From positions 1 to 10,665 of the forward strand of contig JAKAQU010000072.1 of NCBI GenBank assembly GCA_021819535.1: a stretch of 10,665 nucleotides of DNA, read 5' to 3'. Made by a program: the position numbers and the translations under genes. Numbering within the stretch: position 1 is the first letter of the stretch; each line of letters opens with the position of its first letter. The DNA is from Pseudomonadota bacterium. GTDB taxonomy: Bacteria > Pseudomonadota > Alphaproteobacteria > Acetobacterales > Acetobacteraceae. Positions 1 to 6,595 of this stretch are shown here, one piece after another. The notes below the pieces were generated by a model. It was not told the origin of the DNA. It searched no databases and saw only the letters and a list, made by a program, of their open reading frames with translations.

Positions 1-1
1 C

Positions 2-196
2 ATTTCGCGCTCCGGCGGCGTGCGCGATCAGTTCACCTTCACCGGCGGGGTCGCGAAAAACGAAGCGGCGGTAAGGGAATTGCGTCAGCTCATCACCGAG
101 AATTACGGCGAGGTTGCGATCAACATCAACCCGGATTCGATCTACACCGGGGCCCTCGGCGCCGCCGCCTTCGCGCGGCGCGCCATCAGCCACTGA
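2..196 (+). CDS. bcrA: Benzoyl-CoA reductase, large ATPase subunit (BcrA/BadF type), 3' end only
   Basis: This is the last 64 residues of an ATPase of the BadF/BadG/BcrA/BcrD superfamily; the gene starts outside the window. Visible features are the TGGVAKN nucleotide-binding motif and the C-terminal PDSIYTGALGAA segment, both typical of this fold. The same segment recurs in the next gene as PDSIYAGAIGAA, so the two are paralogous subunits. In the Thauera and Rhodopseudomonas enzymes the larger ATPase subunit (BcrA/BadF) directly precedes the smaller one (BcrD/BadG), which fits the order here. The pair hydrolyses ATP to push low-potential electrons from ferredoxin through a bridging [4Fe-4S] cluster to the BcrBC subunits that reduce the benzoyl-CoA ring in the cytoplasm. 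An activator of a 2-hydroxyacyl-CoA dehydratase is possible in principle, but the paired ATPases, ferredoxin and kor genes favour benzoyl-CoA reductase. Confidence 0.8.
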   Translation: MSRSGGVRDQFTFTGGVAKNEAAVRELRQLITENYGEVAININPDSIYTGALGAAAFARRAISH

Positions 197-209
197 CGGA
201 GCAAAAGCG

Positions 210-1052
210 ATGATCAGAACCGCAGGCATCGATGTCGGCACCGGCGCCATCAAGACGGTAATTTTCGAGACCGACGGCGGCGAGACACGCTGGCTCGCCA
301 AGCGCGTCGACCGGGTGCGCCAGCGCGATCCGTTTCAGCTCGCGCATGAGGCCTATCACGGCGCGCTGGAGGAGGCCGGGATGCGTCATGGCGATCTCGA
401 CTATGTCGCGACCACTGGCGAGGGCGAATCGCTCGATTTTCACACCGGACATTTCTATTCGATGACGACGCATGGGCGGGGTGCGATTTTTCTCGACCCC
501 GAGGCGCGTTGCGCGCTCGATGTCGGGGCGCTGCACGGCCGTGCGATCCGGATCGACGGGCGCGGCAAGGTGCTGAGCTACAAGATGACCAGCCAATGCG
601 CGTCGGGATCGGGGCAGTTCCTGGAAAATATTTCGCGCTATCTCGGCATCGCCCAGGACGAGATCGGGGCTCTTTCCAAAGAGGGCGACAGCCCCGAGAA
701 AGTGAGCGGCATTTGTGCCGTGCTCGCCGAAACCGACGTGATCAACATGGTTTCGCGCGGCATCACCGCCGCCAATATTCTGCGCGGCATCCACGCCTCG
801 ATGGCCGATCGCCTGGCGAAACTGATCAAGACCATCGGCAGCGTCGATGGCGTGGTGCTGATGACCGGCGGTCTCGCCCATGACGAGGGGCTCGTCGCCG
901 CCATGCAGGACGCCATGCGCCAGGAAAAAGTGCAATGGCAGGTGCGCAATCATCCCGATTCGATCTACGCCGGCGCGATCGGAGCGGCGCTCTGGGGTGC
1001 ATTCCGCCACGAAAAACTCACACGTGAGGACGCATTGGAAAAAGCCGCCTGA
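210..1052 (+). CDS. bcrD: Benzoyl-CoA reductase, small ATPase subunit (BcrD/BadG type)
   Basis: This is a 280-residue protein, close to the usual length of BcrD/BadG (about 280). It has an acetate-kinase/Hsp70-type ATPase fold: AGIDVGTGAIKT near the N terminus is the first phosphate-binding loop, and MTGGLAHDEG in the C-terminal third is the adenosine-binding region. Cys130 (QCASGSGQF) and Cys169 (ICAVLAETDVIN) are the two cluster ligands. Their 39-residue spacing equals that of the ligands in the related activator HgdC, so a [4Fe-4S] cluster bridging this subunit and the preceding one is expected. I chose the ATG at 210 because GGAG lies eight bases upstream (198-201) and the protein then begins directly at the ATPase core. 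An in-frame ATG at 114 would lie inside the upstream gene and add a non-homologous tail. Only 13 bases separate it from the upstream stop, which implies co-transcription. Confidence 0.88.
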   Translation: MIRTAGIDVGTGAIKTVIFETDGGETRWLAKRVDRVRQRDPFQLAHEAYHGALEEAGMRHGDLDYVATTGEGESLDFHTGHFYSMTTHGRGAIFLDPEARCALDVGALHGRAIRIDGRGKVLSYKMTSQCASGSGQFLENISRYLGIAQDEIGALSKEGDSPEKVSGICAVLAETDVINMVSRGITAANILRGIHASMADRLAKLIKTIGSVDGVVLMTGGLAHDEGLVAAMQDAMRQEKVQWQVRNHPDSIYAGAIGAALWGAFRHEKLTREDALEKAA

Positions 1053-1076
1053 CCGGGCGGCGCGAGGGAGGACATC

Positions 1077-1322
1077 ATGGCGCTGCTGATCACCGAGAAT
1101 TGCACTTCCTGCGATGCGTGCCGGCCGGCTTGTCCGAACGAGGCGATCGCGGTCGCGGCACCGATCTATACCATCGACCCGCGACGCTGCACGGAATGTG
1201 TCGGCGCCGAGGACGAGCCGCAATGCCGGCTGGTCTGCCCGGCCGATTGCATCGAGGACCACCCCGATTTTCGCGAAAGCCGCGCCGAATTACTGGCGAA
1301 ATATAGGGAGCTTCATGCCTGA
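1077..1322 (+). CDS. 2[4Fe-4S] ferredoxin (Alvin-like), electron donor to benzoyl-CoA reductase
   Basis: This 81-residue ferredoxin has two cluster motifs. The first is C9-x2-C12-x2-C15-x3-C19-P. The second is C38-x2-C41-x8-C50-x3-C54-P, with an eight-residue loop between its second and third cysteines. That enlarged loop, with a C-terminal extension rich in charged residues, is characteristic of Allochromatium-type (Alvin) ferredoxins, the class used by the Thauera benzoyl-CoA reductase. A ninth cysteine, Cys58, follows the second motif. The expected role is a soluble carrier of very low-potential electrons from KorAB to BcrAD. A strong ribosome binding site, GGGAGGA (1066-1072), lies four bases before the ATG. 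The gene is 24 bases after bcrD and 50 bases before korA, all on one strand. The YfhL-type housekeeping ferredoxin is an alternative by sequence, but the context favours the benzoate role. Confidence 0.88.
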   Translation: MALLITENCTSCDACRPACPNEAIAVAAPIYTIDPRRCTECVGAEDEPQCRLVCPADCIEDHPDFRESRAELLAKYRELHA

Positions 1323-1354
1323 GGCCGGGCGGTGGCAGTCGCCGCCGGATGGCG

Positions 1355-1366
1355 AAGGGAGAGAGG
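1355..1366 (+). promoter_or_regulatory. Ribosome binding site that fixes the korA start
   Basis: The purine-rich run AAGGGAGAGAGG ends six bases before the ATG at 1373. An in-frame ATG also exists at 1349, but this run lies downstream of it and cannot serve it, and the region before 1349 has no comparable site. This decides for 1373. Confidence 0.6.
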
Positions 1367-1372
1367 TGTTGC

Positions 1373-3154
1373 ATGGACATCGCACACATGAACATGGATG
1401 GCACGGAGATCGCGCGCCGCGATGCGCGGGCGGGCGCCGAGACGGTTTCGCTCGCCATCATCGGCTCGGGCGGTGCTGGGGCGATGCGGGCTGGCGAGAT
1501 CCTGCTCGATGTCGCGGCCAAGGCAGGATTTTTCGGGCTGATGTGCCGCGCCATGGGGCCGCAGATCCGCGGCGGCGAAGCGGCGGCACTGCTTCGTCTC
1601 GCGACCGCCCCGGTCTCCTCGCCGGATGATCATTTCGATCTCCTGGTTGCCCTTGATTGGGAAAATTTCAGCCGTTTCGCCGCTGAATTGCCGCTCGCCG
1701 CCGGAAGCCTCGTGCTCACCGATCCCGACGAGGGCGAGGTGCCGGCGGCGATCAGCGAAAGCGGCGCGCGGGTTGCGGCGCTCGCGATGAAAAAGCTTGC
1801 CCGCACGGTGCCGGGAGGGCGGGTGAACGTGATCGCGCTCGCCGCCGCCGCCACCCTGATCGGCCTGCCCGTGCCCTTGGTCGGTGAGGTGCTGGCGCGC
1901 CAGCTCGGTCGCAAGGGGGACGCGGTGCTGGCGGCCAGCGCCGCAGCCCTCGCGCTCGGTGAAGAGGTCGCCGCCGCTCTGCCACCGGCGCGCCGCCTCG
2001 CCCCGCCGCCGGCAGCGGCAGGGGCGCGCTGGGTGATCAGCGGCAATCAGGCGACCGGCCTCGGCGCGCTCAAGGCCGGGATCGGCTTCGTCGCCGCCTA
2101 TCCGATCACCCCGGCGACCGAGGTTTTGGAGTGGATGGCGCCGGCGCTGGCCAAGACCGGCGGGCTGCTGGTCCAGGCGGAGGACGAACTCGCCGCCATC
2201 AACATGGTGATCGGCGCATCGTTCGCCGGCACGCCCTCCCTCACCGCGACCTCCGGCCCCGGGCTTGCGCTGATGAGTGAGGCGCTTGGCCTTGCGGTCG
2301 CTTCCGAGACGCCGCTCGTCGTCGTCGATGTCATGCGTGGCGGCCCATCCACCGGCATTCCCACCAAATCCGAGCAAAGCGACCTCGACATCGCTGTGCA
2401 TGGGCTGCATGGCGATGCGCCGCATCTGGTGCTGGCGCCCAACGGTATCGGCGATTGTCTGTTCACGACGCAATGGGCGGTCGCACTCGCGGAACGCTTG
2501 CAGACGCCGGCGATCGTGCTCTCGGACCAGGCGCTCGGCCAGTCGCGCGCCGTCATCGCGCCGCCGCCATCCCCGCCCGCCCTTCCCGGCCGACTGCTCG
2601 CGACGGCGGCCGAGGCGGATCACTATCAACGCTATGCGGTGACCGCGAGCGGGATCTCACCGATGGCTGTCCCTGGCATGGCGGGCACGACCTATGTCGC
2701 CGATGGGCTGGAGCACACGCCGCGCGGCATACCCTCGGCACAGGCCAGCGATCATCACACCCAACTCGCCAAGCGGGCGCGTAAATTGGAGGCCTTCGAT
2801 TACGGCGCGGCATGGGCGGATATCGAGGGCGAGGACGGAGACGAGATCGCGCTCCTCACCTGGGGCTCGGCCACCGGCCCGGCGCGCGAAGCGGTGCGGC
2901 GCGCGCGGAGGGAAGGACTCATGGTCCGCCTGATCTCGCTCCGCCTCTTGCTTCCGGCCCGGCCAGCCGCCCTCGCGGCGGCCCTCGCCGGGGTCCGGCG
3001 CCTGCTCGTCGTCGAGCAGAGCCACGGCCGACAATTCCACAAATTCCTCCGCGCCAATTACGACTTGCCGGCCGAGGTCGCGGTGCTCAGCCGCCCCGGG
3101 CCGCTGCCCATCCGTCCCGCCGAAATTCTCGCCCGTCTCGTTCCCTGGGAGTGA
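1373..3154 (+). CDS. korA: 2-oxoglutarate:ferredoxin oxidoreductase, fused gamma-alpha subunit (KorA)
   Basis: This 593-residue subunit of a 2-oxoacid:ferredoxin oxidoreductase carries a fused gamma domain. The N-terminal part (about residues 25-200) is the gamma domain, with a glycine-rich GSGGAGAMRAGE segment at 31-42. The alpha domain follows from about residue 219, with YPITPATEV at 243 and the substrate/CoA-site signature RGGPSTGIPTKSEQSDL from residue 322. A C-terminal transketolase-like domain runs from about 490 to the end and includes VVEQSHGRQF. The enzyme decarboxylates a 2-oxoacid with CoA and passes two electrons to ferredoxin. 2-oxoglutarate is inferred from the Thauera system, where KorAB regenerates reduced ferredoxin for benzoyl-CoA reductase; the sequence alone does not fix the substrate. 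The stop lies five bases before korB. The fused gamma-alpha, two-gene layout matches the Thauera/halobacterial type. Confidence 0.88.
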   Translation: MDIAHMNMDGTEIARRDARAGAETVSLAIIGSGGAGAMRAGEILLDVAAKAGFFGLMCRAMGPQIRGGEAAALLRLATAPVSSPDDHFDLLVALDWENFSRFAAELPLAAGSLVLTDPDEGEVPAAISESGARVAALAMKKLARTVPGGRVNVIALAAAATLIGLPVPLVGEVLARQLGRKGDAVLAASAAALALGEEVAAALPPARRLAPPPAAAGARWVISGNQATGLGALKAGIGFVAAYPITPATEVLEWMAPALAKTGGLLVQAEDELAAINMVIGASFAGTPSLTATSGPGLALMSEALGLAVASETPLVVVDVMRGGPSTGIPTKSEQSDLDIAVHGLHGDAPHLVLAPNGIGDCLFTTQWAVALAERLQTPAIVLSDQALGQSRAVIAPPPSPPALPGRLLATAAEADHYQRYAVTASGISPMAVPGMAGTTYVADGLEHTPRGIPSAQASDHHTQLAKRARKLEAFDYGAAWADIEGEDGDEIALLTWGSATGPAREAVRRARREGLMVRLISLRLLLPARPAALAAALAGVRRLLVVEQSHGRQFHKFLRANYDLPAEVAVLSRPGPLPIRPAEILARLVPWE

Positions 3155-3159
3155 CGCTC

Positions 3160-4002
3160 ATGTCCGATAGTCAAACGGCGCCAGCGCCGCTGTTGACAGC
3201 GCAGGATTTCAAATCCGACATCAAGCCGATCTGGTGCCCGGGCTGCGGCGATTATTCCGTCTTGACCGCGCTCGCCAAGGCATGTGCCGAACTCGCCCGC
3301 CCCCGCGCGCGCATCGCGCTGATCTCCGGCATCGGCTGTTCGTCGCGCTTGCCGGCTTATACCAACGTCTACGGCTTTCATGGCGTCCATGGCCGAGCGC
3401 TGGCGCTCGCGACCGGCGTCAAGCTCGCGCGGCCCGATCTCACCGTGATCGCGGCCGGCGGCGACGGCGACGGCCTCTCGATCGGCGGCAATCATTTTCT
3501 CCATGCCTGCCGGCGCAATGTCGATATGACCTATATCCTGATGGATAATCAGGTCTACGGCATGACCAAGGGCCAGGCCTCGCCGACCACCGCGCCCGAT
3601 TGGTGCGAGGGCAAGCTGACCCCAACCGGCACCGGCATCGCGCCGGTCGCGCCCTTGCAGCTCGCGCTCGCCGCCGGGGTTGGTTTCTTTGCCCGCGGCT
3701 TTGCCGGCAATCCCAATGAACTCGCGCGCTTGATCGTCGCCGGCATCACCCATCCCGGATTTGCCGTGATCCATGTGCTGAGCCCTTGCGTCACCTTCCG
3801 CGCCGAACAGCGGGGCTGGAAGCAGGCGGTGCATGGCTTCGACGGCGCCCCGGCGACCGACCCGGCAACGGCCATGGCGCGCTTTGCCGGCGATGACGGC
3901 TTCACGACCGGCATCCTCTATGCCAGCGCGACACCGCCCTTCATGCCAGAGCGGCAGATGACGATGACGGCGGCCGATTTCGACCGCGGATTCATCGTTT
4001 GA
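3160..4002 (+). CDS. korB: 2-oxoglutarate:ferredoxin oxidoreductase, beta subunit (KorB)
   Basis: This 280-residue subunit binds thiamine diphosphate and an iron-sulfur cluster. The ThDP motif starts at GDGDGLSIGGNH (101-112) and ends at DNQVYGMTKGQ (129-139). Four cysteines, Cys26 and Cys29 (WCPGCGD), Cys60 (GIGCSSR) and Cys210 (LSPCVTF), are placed as in other beta subunits that ligate one [4Fe-4S] cluster. There is no delta-type ferredoxin domain, so electrons should leave directly to the separate ferredoxin encoded upstream. The start at 3160 follows the korA stop by five bases; the larger open frame upstream is a shadow of korA. The nearest Shine-Dalgarno-like bases (GGGAG, 3148-3152) overlap the korA stop, suggesting translational coupling. 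The last 11 bases overlap the 3' end of mtnA on the other strand. Confidence 0.9.
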   Translation: MSDSQTAPAPLLTAQDFKSDIKPIWCPGCGDYSVLTALAKACAELARPRARIALISGIGCSSRLPAYTNVYGFHGVHGRALALATGVKLARPDLTVIAAGGDGDGLSIGGNHFLHACRRNVDMTYILMDNQVYGMTKGQASPTTAPDWCEGKLTPTGTGIAPVAPLQLALAAGVGFFARGFAGNPNELARLIVAGITHPGFAVIHVLSPCVTFRAEQRGWKQAVHGFDGAPATDPATAMARFAGDDGFTTGILYASATPPFMPERQMTMTAADFDRGFIV

Positions 4003-5092
4003 CGCTCTCCGTGCGGTATTCGGGAAACAGTGACAACAGCCCGCCCTCGCTCGCGGCACAGCGGCCGCGCTCGGTGATGAAGCCGCTCACCAGCCGCGCT
4101 GGCGTGACATCGAAGGCGGGGTTGGCGGCCGGGGTTTCCTTGGGGCAGAGGCGCACCGTCGCGATGCTGCCGTCGAGCGCGCGGCCGGTGACCATTGTCA
4201 CCTCGGAGGCCGCCCGCTCCTCGATCGGGATTTCGGCGATGCCGTCGCAGATCGACCAGTCGACGGTGCTGGAGGGAACCGCGACCCAGAACGGCACCCC
4301 CGCATCCTGTGCCGCCAGCGCCTTGAGATAGGTTCCGATCTTGTTGGCAACGTCGCCCTGCCGCGTCACCCGGTCGGCGCCGACGATCACCATATCCACC
4401 TTGCCGCGCTGCAGGAGATGGCCGCCGGCATTATCGGTGATCAGCGTATGCGGAACCCCATGCTTGCCGAGTTCCCAGGCGGTGAGTGCCGCCCCCTGGT
4501 TGCGCGGACGCGTCTCGTCGACATAGACATGGACATCGATACCATTGTCGTGCGCCATGTAGATCGGGGCGAGCGCCGTGCCCCAATCCACCGTCGCGAG
4601 CCAGCCGGCATTGCAATGGGTCAGGATATTGACCCGCCGGCCGGCGGCGGCGTGGGCGATCAGTTCGTGGCCGCCCCGCCCGATCGCCGCGTTTTGCGCG
4701 ACATCCTCCTCGGCGATCGCCTTCGCCTCGGCATAGGCCGCAGCGATGCGGCGCTCGGGCGGCAGGTTGCGGAGCCGAACCAGCATACGCTTGATCGCCC
4801 AGGCGAGGTTGACCGCGGTCGGGCGCGTCGCGCCGAGGATTTCCGCCCCCCGCTCCAGCGCCGCCGTGCCGGGATCGGCGCGGAGACCAAGACAAAGCCC
4901 AAACGCCGCCGCAGCCCCAATCAGCGGCGCACCGCGCACCAGCATGGTGCGGATGGCGTGCGCCGCCTCTTCGAGCGTCGTGAGACGCAGGATCTCGAAC
5001 GACCAGGGAAGCTTGGTCTGATCGATGATCCTGACCGACCAGCCATCCTGATCGAGCCAGATCGAACGATAAGGGGTGCCGTCGATTTTCAT
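3992..5092 (-). CDS. mtnA: S-methyl-5-thioribose-1-phosphate isomerase (MtnA)
   Basis: This 366-residue protein belongs to the eIF2B-alpha/MtnA isomerase family, close to its usual length (about 340-370). It converts 5-methylthioribose-1-phosphate to methylthioribulose-1-phosphate in the cytoplasm, a step of methionine salvage. Family signatures are RGAPLIGAAAAFG in the first quarter, ILTHCNAGWLAT with the catalytic cysteine near the middle, and VIVGADRVTRQGDVANKIGTY with the catalytic aspartate. I chose the ATG at 5092 because the protein then begins MKIDGTPYRSIW, typical of the family, and overlaps the upstream stop as ATGA; a longer open frame upstream has no homology. No mtnP, mtnK or mtnB neighbours are visible. 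Some Rhodospirillales use MtnA in a methylthioadenosine-isoprenoid shunt rather than the classic cycle, and the window does not tell which applies. Confidence 0.92.
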   Translation of the reverse strand: MKIDGTPYRSIWLDQDGWSVRIIDQTKLPWSFEILRLTTLEEAAHAIRTMLVRGAPLIGAAAAFGLCLGLRADPGTAALERGAEILGATRPTAVNLAWAIKRMLVRLRNLPPERRIAAAYAEAKAIAEEDVAQNAAIGRGGHELIAHAAAGRRVNILTHCNAGWLATVDWGTALAPIYMAHDNGIDVHVYVDETRPRNQGAALTAWELGKHGVPHTLITDNAGGHLLQRGKVDMVIVGADRVTRQGDVANKIGTYLKALAAQDAGVPFWVAVPSSTVDWSICDGIAEIPIEERAASEVTMVTGRALDGSIATVRLCPKETPAANPAFDVTPARLVSGFITERGRCAASEGGLLSLFPEYRTESVKR

Positions 5093-5631
5093 CGCACGCT
5101 GCCCAGGGACGCTTTGGCCGAGGCCGCCTTCCAAATCCCGCGCCAGGGGAGGATCAGGCCGAGGCCGATACCCCAGGCGCCATCGACCAGCAGCGCGCGG
5201 AGCCAGGTGAGCGGTGAGGCGATGCCGCCACTTTGCGGCAGGCCGTAGGTCAGAACAATGGTCATAATTTCGGTATAGTATCTGAACGGGATCCAGCGCG
5301 CGCCGGGCAGAAAATGCTTGATGCCGGCCACCACGACCAGGCCGAGACCGGCGACGATGACGCCGAGGCCGAGGCCGGAAAGCCAGAGCGGCCCCCGCAA
5401 CCACGGCGATACGAGCGCGAACAGAGCGCCCGCGATGCCACCGAGAAGACATTCATTGGCAATGCGCGGCAAACCAAAGGGGATCAGCGGGTCGAGGGGA
5501 TAAGGTTGCGGGAACGCGAGCCCCGGCAGGGCGAGGGCATGGAGCCCCCCCCACACCGCCTGCTCGAAGGTCAGCACCGAGATGGCGGCCGCAACGAACC
5601 CGATGACAGCGCGAGAGACGGCCGATGGCAT
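5089..5631 (-). CDS. Conserved hypothetical multi-pass membrane protein upstream of mtnA
   Basis: I do not recognise a named function. With the ATG at 5631 the product has 180 residues and about four hydrophobic helices: 8-35, 57-76, 82-104 and 143-163. A proline-rich PYPLDPLIPFGLPR loop (43-56) sits between helices 1 and 2, and a longer polar loop between helices 3 and 4 carries RWIPFRYYTE (112-121). The loop with PFG-PR resembles a family of small inner-membrane proteins I have seen in alphaproteobacteria, but I cannot name it. The start is supported by GGAAAGGGG (5639-5647, read on the minus strand) seven bases before the ATG. A longer frame up to 5691 lacks this site. The stop overlaps the mtnA start as ATGA, so the two are probably translationally coupled. 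A link to thioribose or methionine-salvage transport is speculation. Confidence 0.75.
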   Translation of the reverse strand: MPSAVSRAVIGFVAAAISVLTFEQAVWGGLHALALPGLAFPQPYPLDPLIPFGLPRIANECLLGGIAGALFALVSPWLRGPLWLSGLGLGVIVAGLGLVVVAGIKHFLPGARWIPFRYYTEIMTIVLTYGLPQSGGIASPLTWLRALLVDGAWGIGLGLILPWRGIWKAASAKASLGSVR

Positions 5632-5638
5632 CCCCAAT

Positions 5639-5647
5639 CCCCTTTCC
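5639..5647 (-). promoter_or_regulatory. Ribosome binding site of the membrane protein gene
   Basis: On the minus strand GGAAAGGGG ends seven bases before the ATG at 5631. It favours that start over the upstream in-frame ATG at 5691, which has no comparable site. Confidence 0.5.
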
Positions 5648-5663
5648 GCAGGCAGCGCGCCGG

Positions 5664-5691
5664 AGCATAAGAGATTTGGGCGGAGAGACAA
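5664..5691 (-). promoter_or_regulatory. Possible sigma70-type promoter of the membrane protein-mtnA unit
   Basis: On the minus strand TTGTCT (5686-5691) and TATGCT (5664-5669) are separated by 16 bases. Each matches four of six consensus positions. Transcription would start near 5657, giving a leader of about 26 bases that contains the ribosome binding site. The placement is sensible, but two four-of-six matches can arise by chance. Confidence 0.3.
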
Positions 5692-5695
5692 AGAC

Positions 5696-5721
5696 GCTTC
5701 TTTTTCCGAAGAAAAAGCAGC
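5696..5721. repeat. AT-rich palindrome between divergent genes
   Basis: GCTTCTTTTTC and GAAAAAGCAGC form an 11-pair stem with one T-C mismatch around the four-base loop CGAA. Read on the minus strand the loop is C(TTCG)G, the especially stable UUCG tetraloop. It stands out as AT-rich in a GC-rich sequence. It lies between divergent genes, just upstream of the possible minus-strand promoter, so it is not at a gene end as a terminator normally would be. Its arms resemble the two palindromes at 10167-10194 and 10268-10293. Confidence 0.7.
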
Positions 5722-5804
5722 ATGGAAACATCTCTCGGCTCTCGCCCGGCATTGCCCGGCGCGCCCTCTTTCGCCGCTGCCATTTCCTCGGCTAGGATGA
5801 CGCC

Positions 5805-6569
5805 ATGTTGCAAGCTTCTCCGCGCGTTGCGCTCTTCGTCACCTGTCTCGTCGATCTCCATCGGCCGACGGTGGGCTTCGCCGCCATCCGTCTCCTCGAA
5901 CAGGCGGGCTGCCAGGTCGAGGTGCCACGGGCACAGACCTGCTGTGGCCAGCCGGCCTACAACTCGGGCGATCGTGACACCGCGCGCGATCTCGCGCTCG
6001 GGATTCTGGAGGCGTTTGGCGGCTATGATTACATCGTCGTGCCGTCCGGCTCCTGCGGCGGGATGCTGCGCCATCATCTGCCGACTTTGTTCGAGGACGA
6101 CCCCAATCTCCGCGCCCGCGCCGAAGCGCTGGCGGCGCGGACCTACGAACTCGTGAGCTTTCTCACCGATGTCATGGGCTTGGAGCGGGTCGCTGGCGCC
6201 GCTTCCGGCACCGTCACCTATCACGACAGTTGCAGCGGGCTCCGCGAACTCGGGATCAAGGCGCAGCCGCGGCGCCTCCTCGAGGCGCTCGGGGTGACGG
6301 TCAAGGAAATGGCCGACCCGGACGTCTGCTGCGGCTTCGGCGGCACGTTCTGCGTCAAATACCCCGAGATCTCGACCCGGATGGTTTCCGACAAGAGCGC
6401 CGATATCGCCGCGACCGGCGCCGAGACGGTGCTCGCCGGCGATCTCGGCTGCCTGCTCAATATCGCCGGGCGGCTGAAACGCGAGGGCAGCGCCGTCAAG
6501 GTGCGCCACGTCGCAGAAGTGCTCGCCGGCATGACCGGCGCGGTGCCGCCGATCGGCGAGGCCGGCTGA
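5805..6569 (+). CDS. lutA: L-lactate utilization protein LutA (CCG-domain Fe-S protein)
   Basis: This 254-residue protein has two cysteine-rich CCG domains, as in LutA/YkgE. Domain one has Cys14 (FVTCLVD), Cys46-Cys47 (TCCGQP) and Cys84 (GSCGGM). Domain two has Cys143 (HDSCSGLREL), Cys175-Cys176 (DVCCGFGG), Cys183 and Cys216 (GDLGCLLN). Such domains bind iron-sulfur clusters and are shared with heterodisulfide reductase and glycolate oxidase subunits. In LutABC the protein takes part in oxidising L-lactate to pyruvate in the cytoplasm. The ATG at 5805 is preceded by AGGA (5794-5797) at a spacing of seven bases. Length and domain order are normal for the family. A standalone GlcF-like subunit is excluded by the lutB and lutC genes that follow. 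No lactate-responsive regulator or clear operator is visible in the 173 bases upstream. Confidence 0.92.
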   Translation: MLQASPRVALFVTCLVDLHRPTVGFAAIRLLEQAGCQVEVPRAQTCCGQPAYNSGDRDTARDLALGILEAFGGYDYIVVPSGSCGGMLRHHLPTLFEDDPNLRARAEALAARTYELVSFLTDVMGLERVAGAASGTVTYHDSCSGLRELGIKAQPRRLLEALGVTVKEMADPDVCCGFGGTFCVKYPEISTRMVSDKSADIAATGAETVLAGDLGCLLNIAGRLKREGSAVKVRHVAEVLAGMTGAVPPIGEAG

Positions 6570-6595
6570 TATCCGGCTGACATAAGGAAACGCCC

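Noticed and set aside
114..209. Upstream in-frame start for bcrD
   Set aside because: It would overlap bcrA extensively and add a Ser/Pro/Arg-rich tail not found in the family; the ATG at 210 has a proper ribosome binding site.
186..1262. Long minus-strand open frame opposite bcrD and the ferredoxin gene
   Set aside because: It has no recognisable domain, mirrors two well-supported genes, and such antisense frames are expected in GC-rich DNA.
1313..2629. 438-codon minus-strand open frame opposite korA
   Set aside because: The translation is rich in Arg/Gly/Ala/His with no domain, while the plus strand encodes a clear KorA.
5093..5452. Upstream extension of the mtnA frame
   Set aside because: The extension is Arg/Pro-rich without homology and overlaps the membrane protein gene; the family N terminus begins at 5092.
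6562..6580. Short direct repeat CCGGCTGA around the lutA stop codon
   Set aside because: Only eight bases, two copies, in GC-rich sequence; most likely chance.
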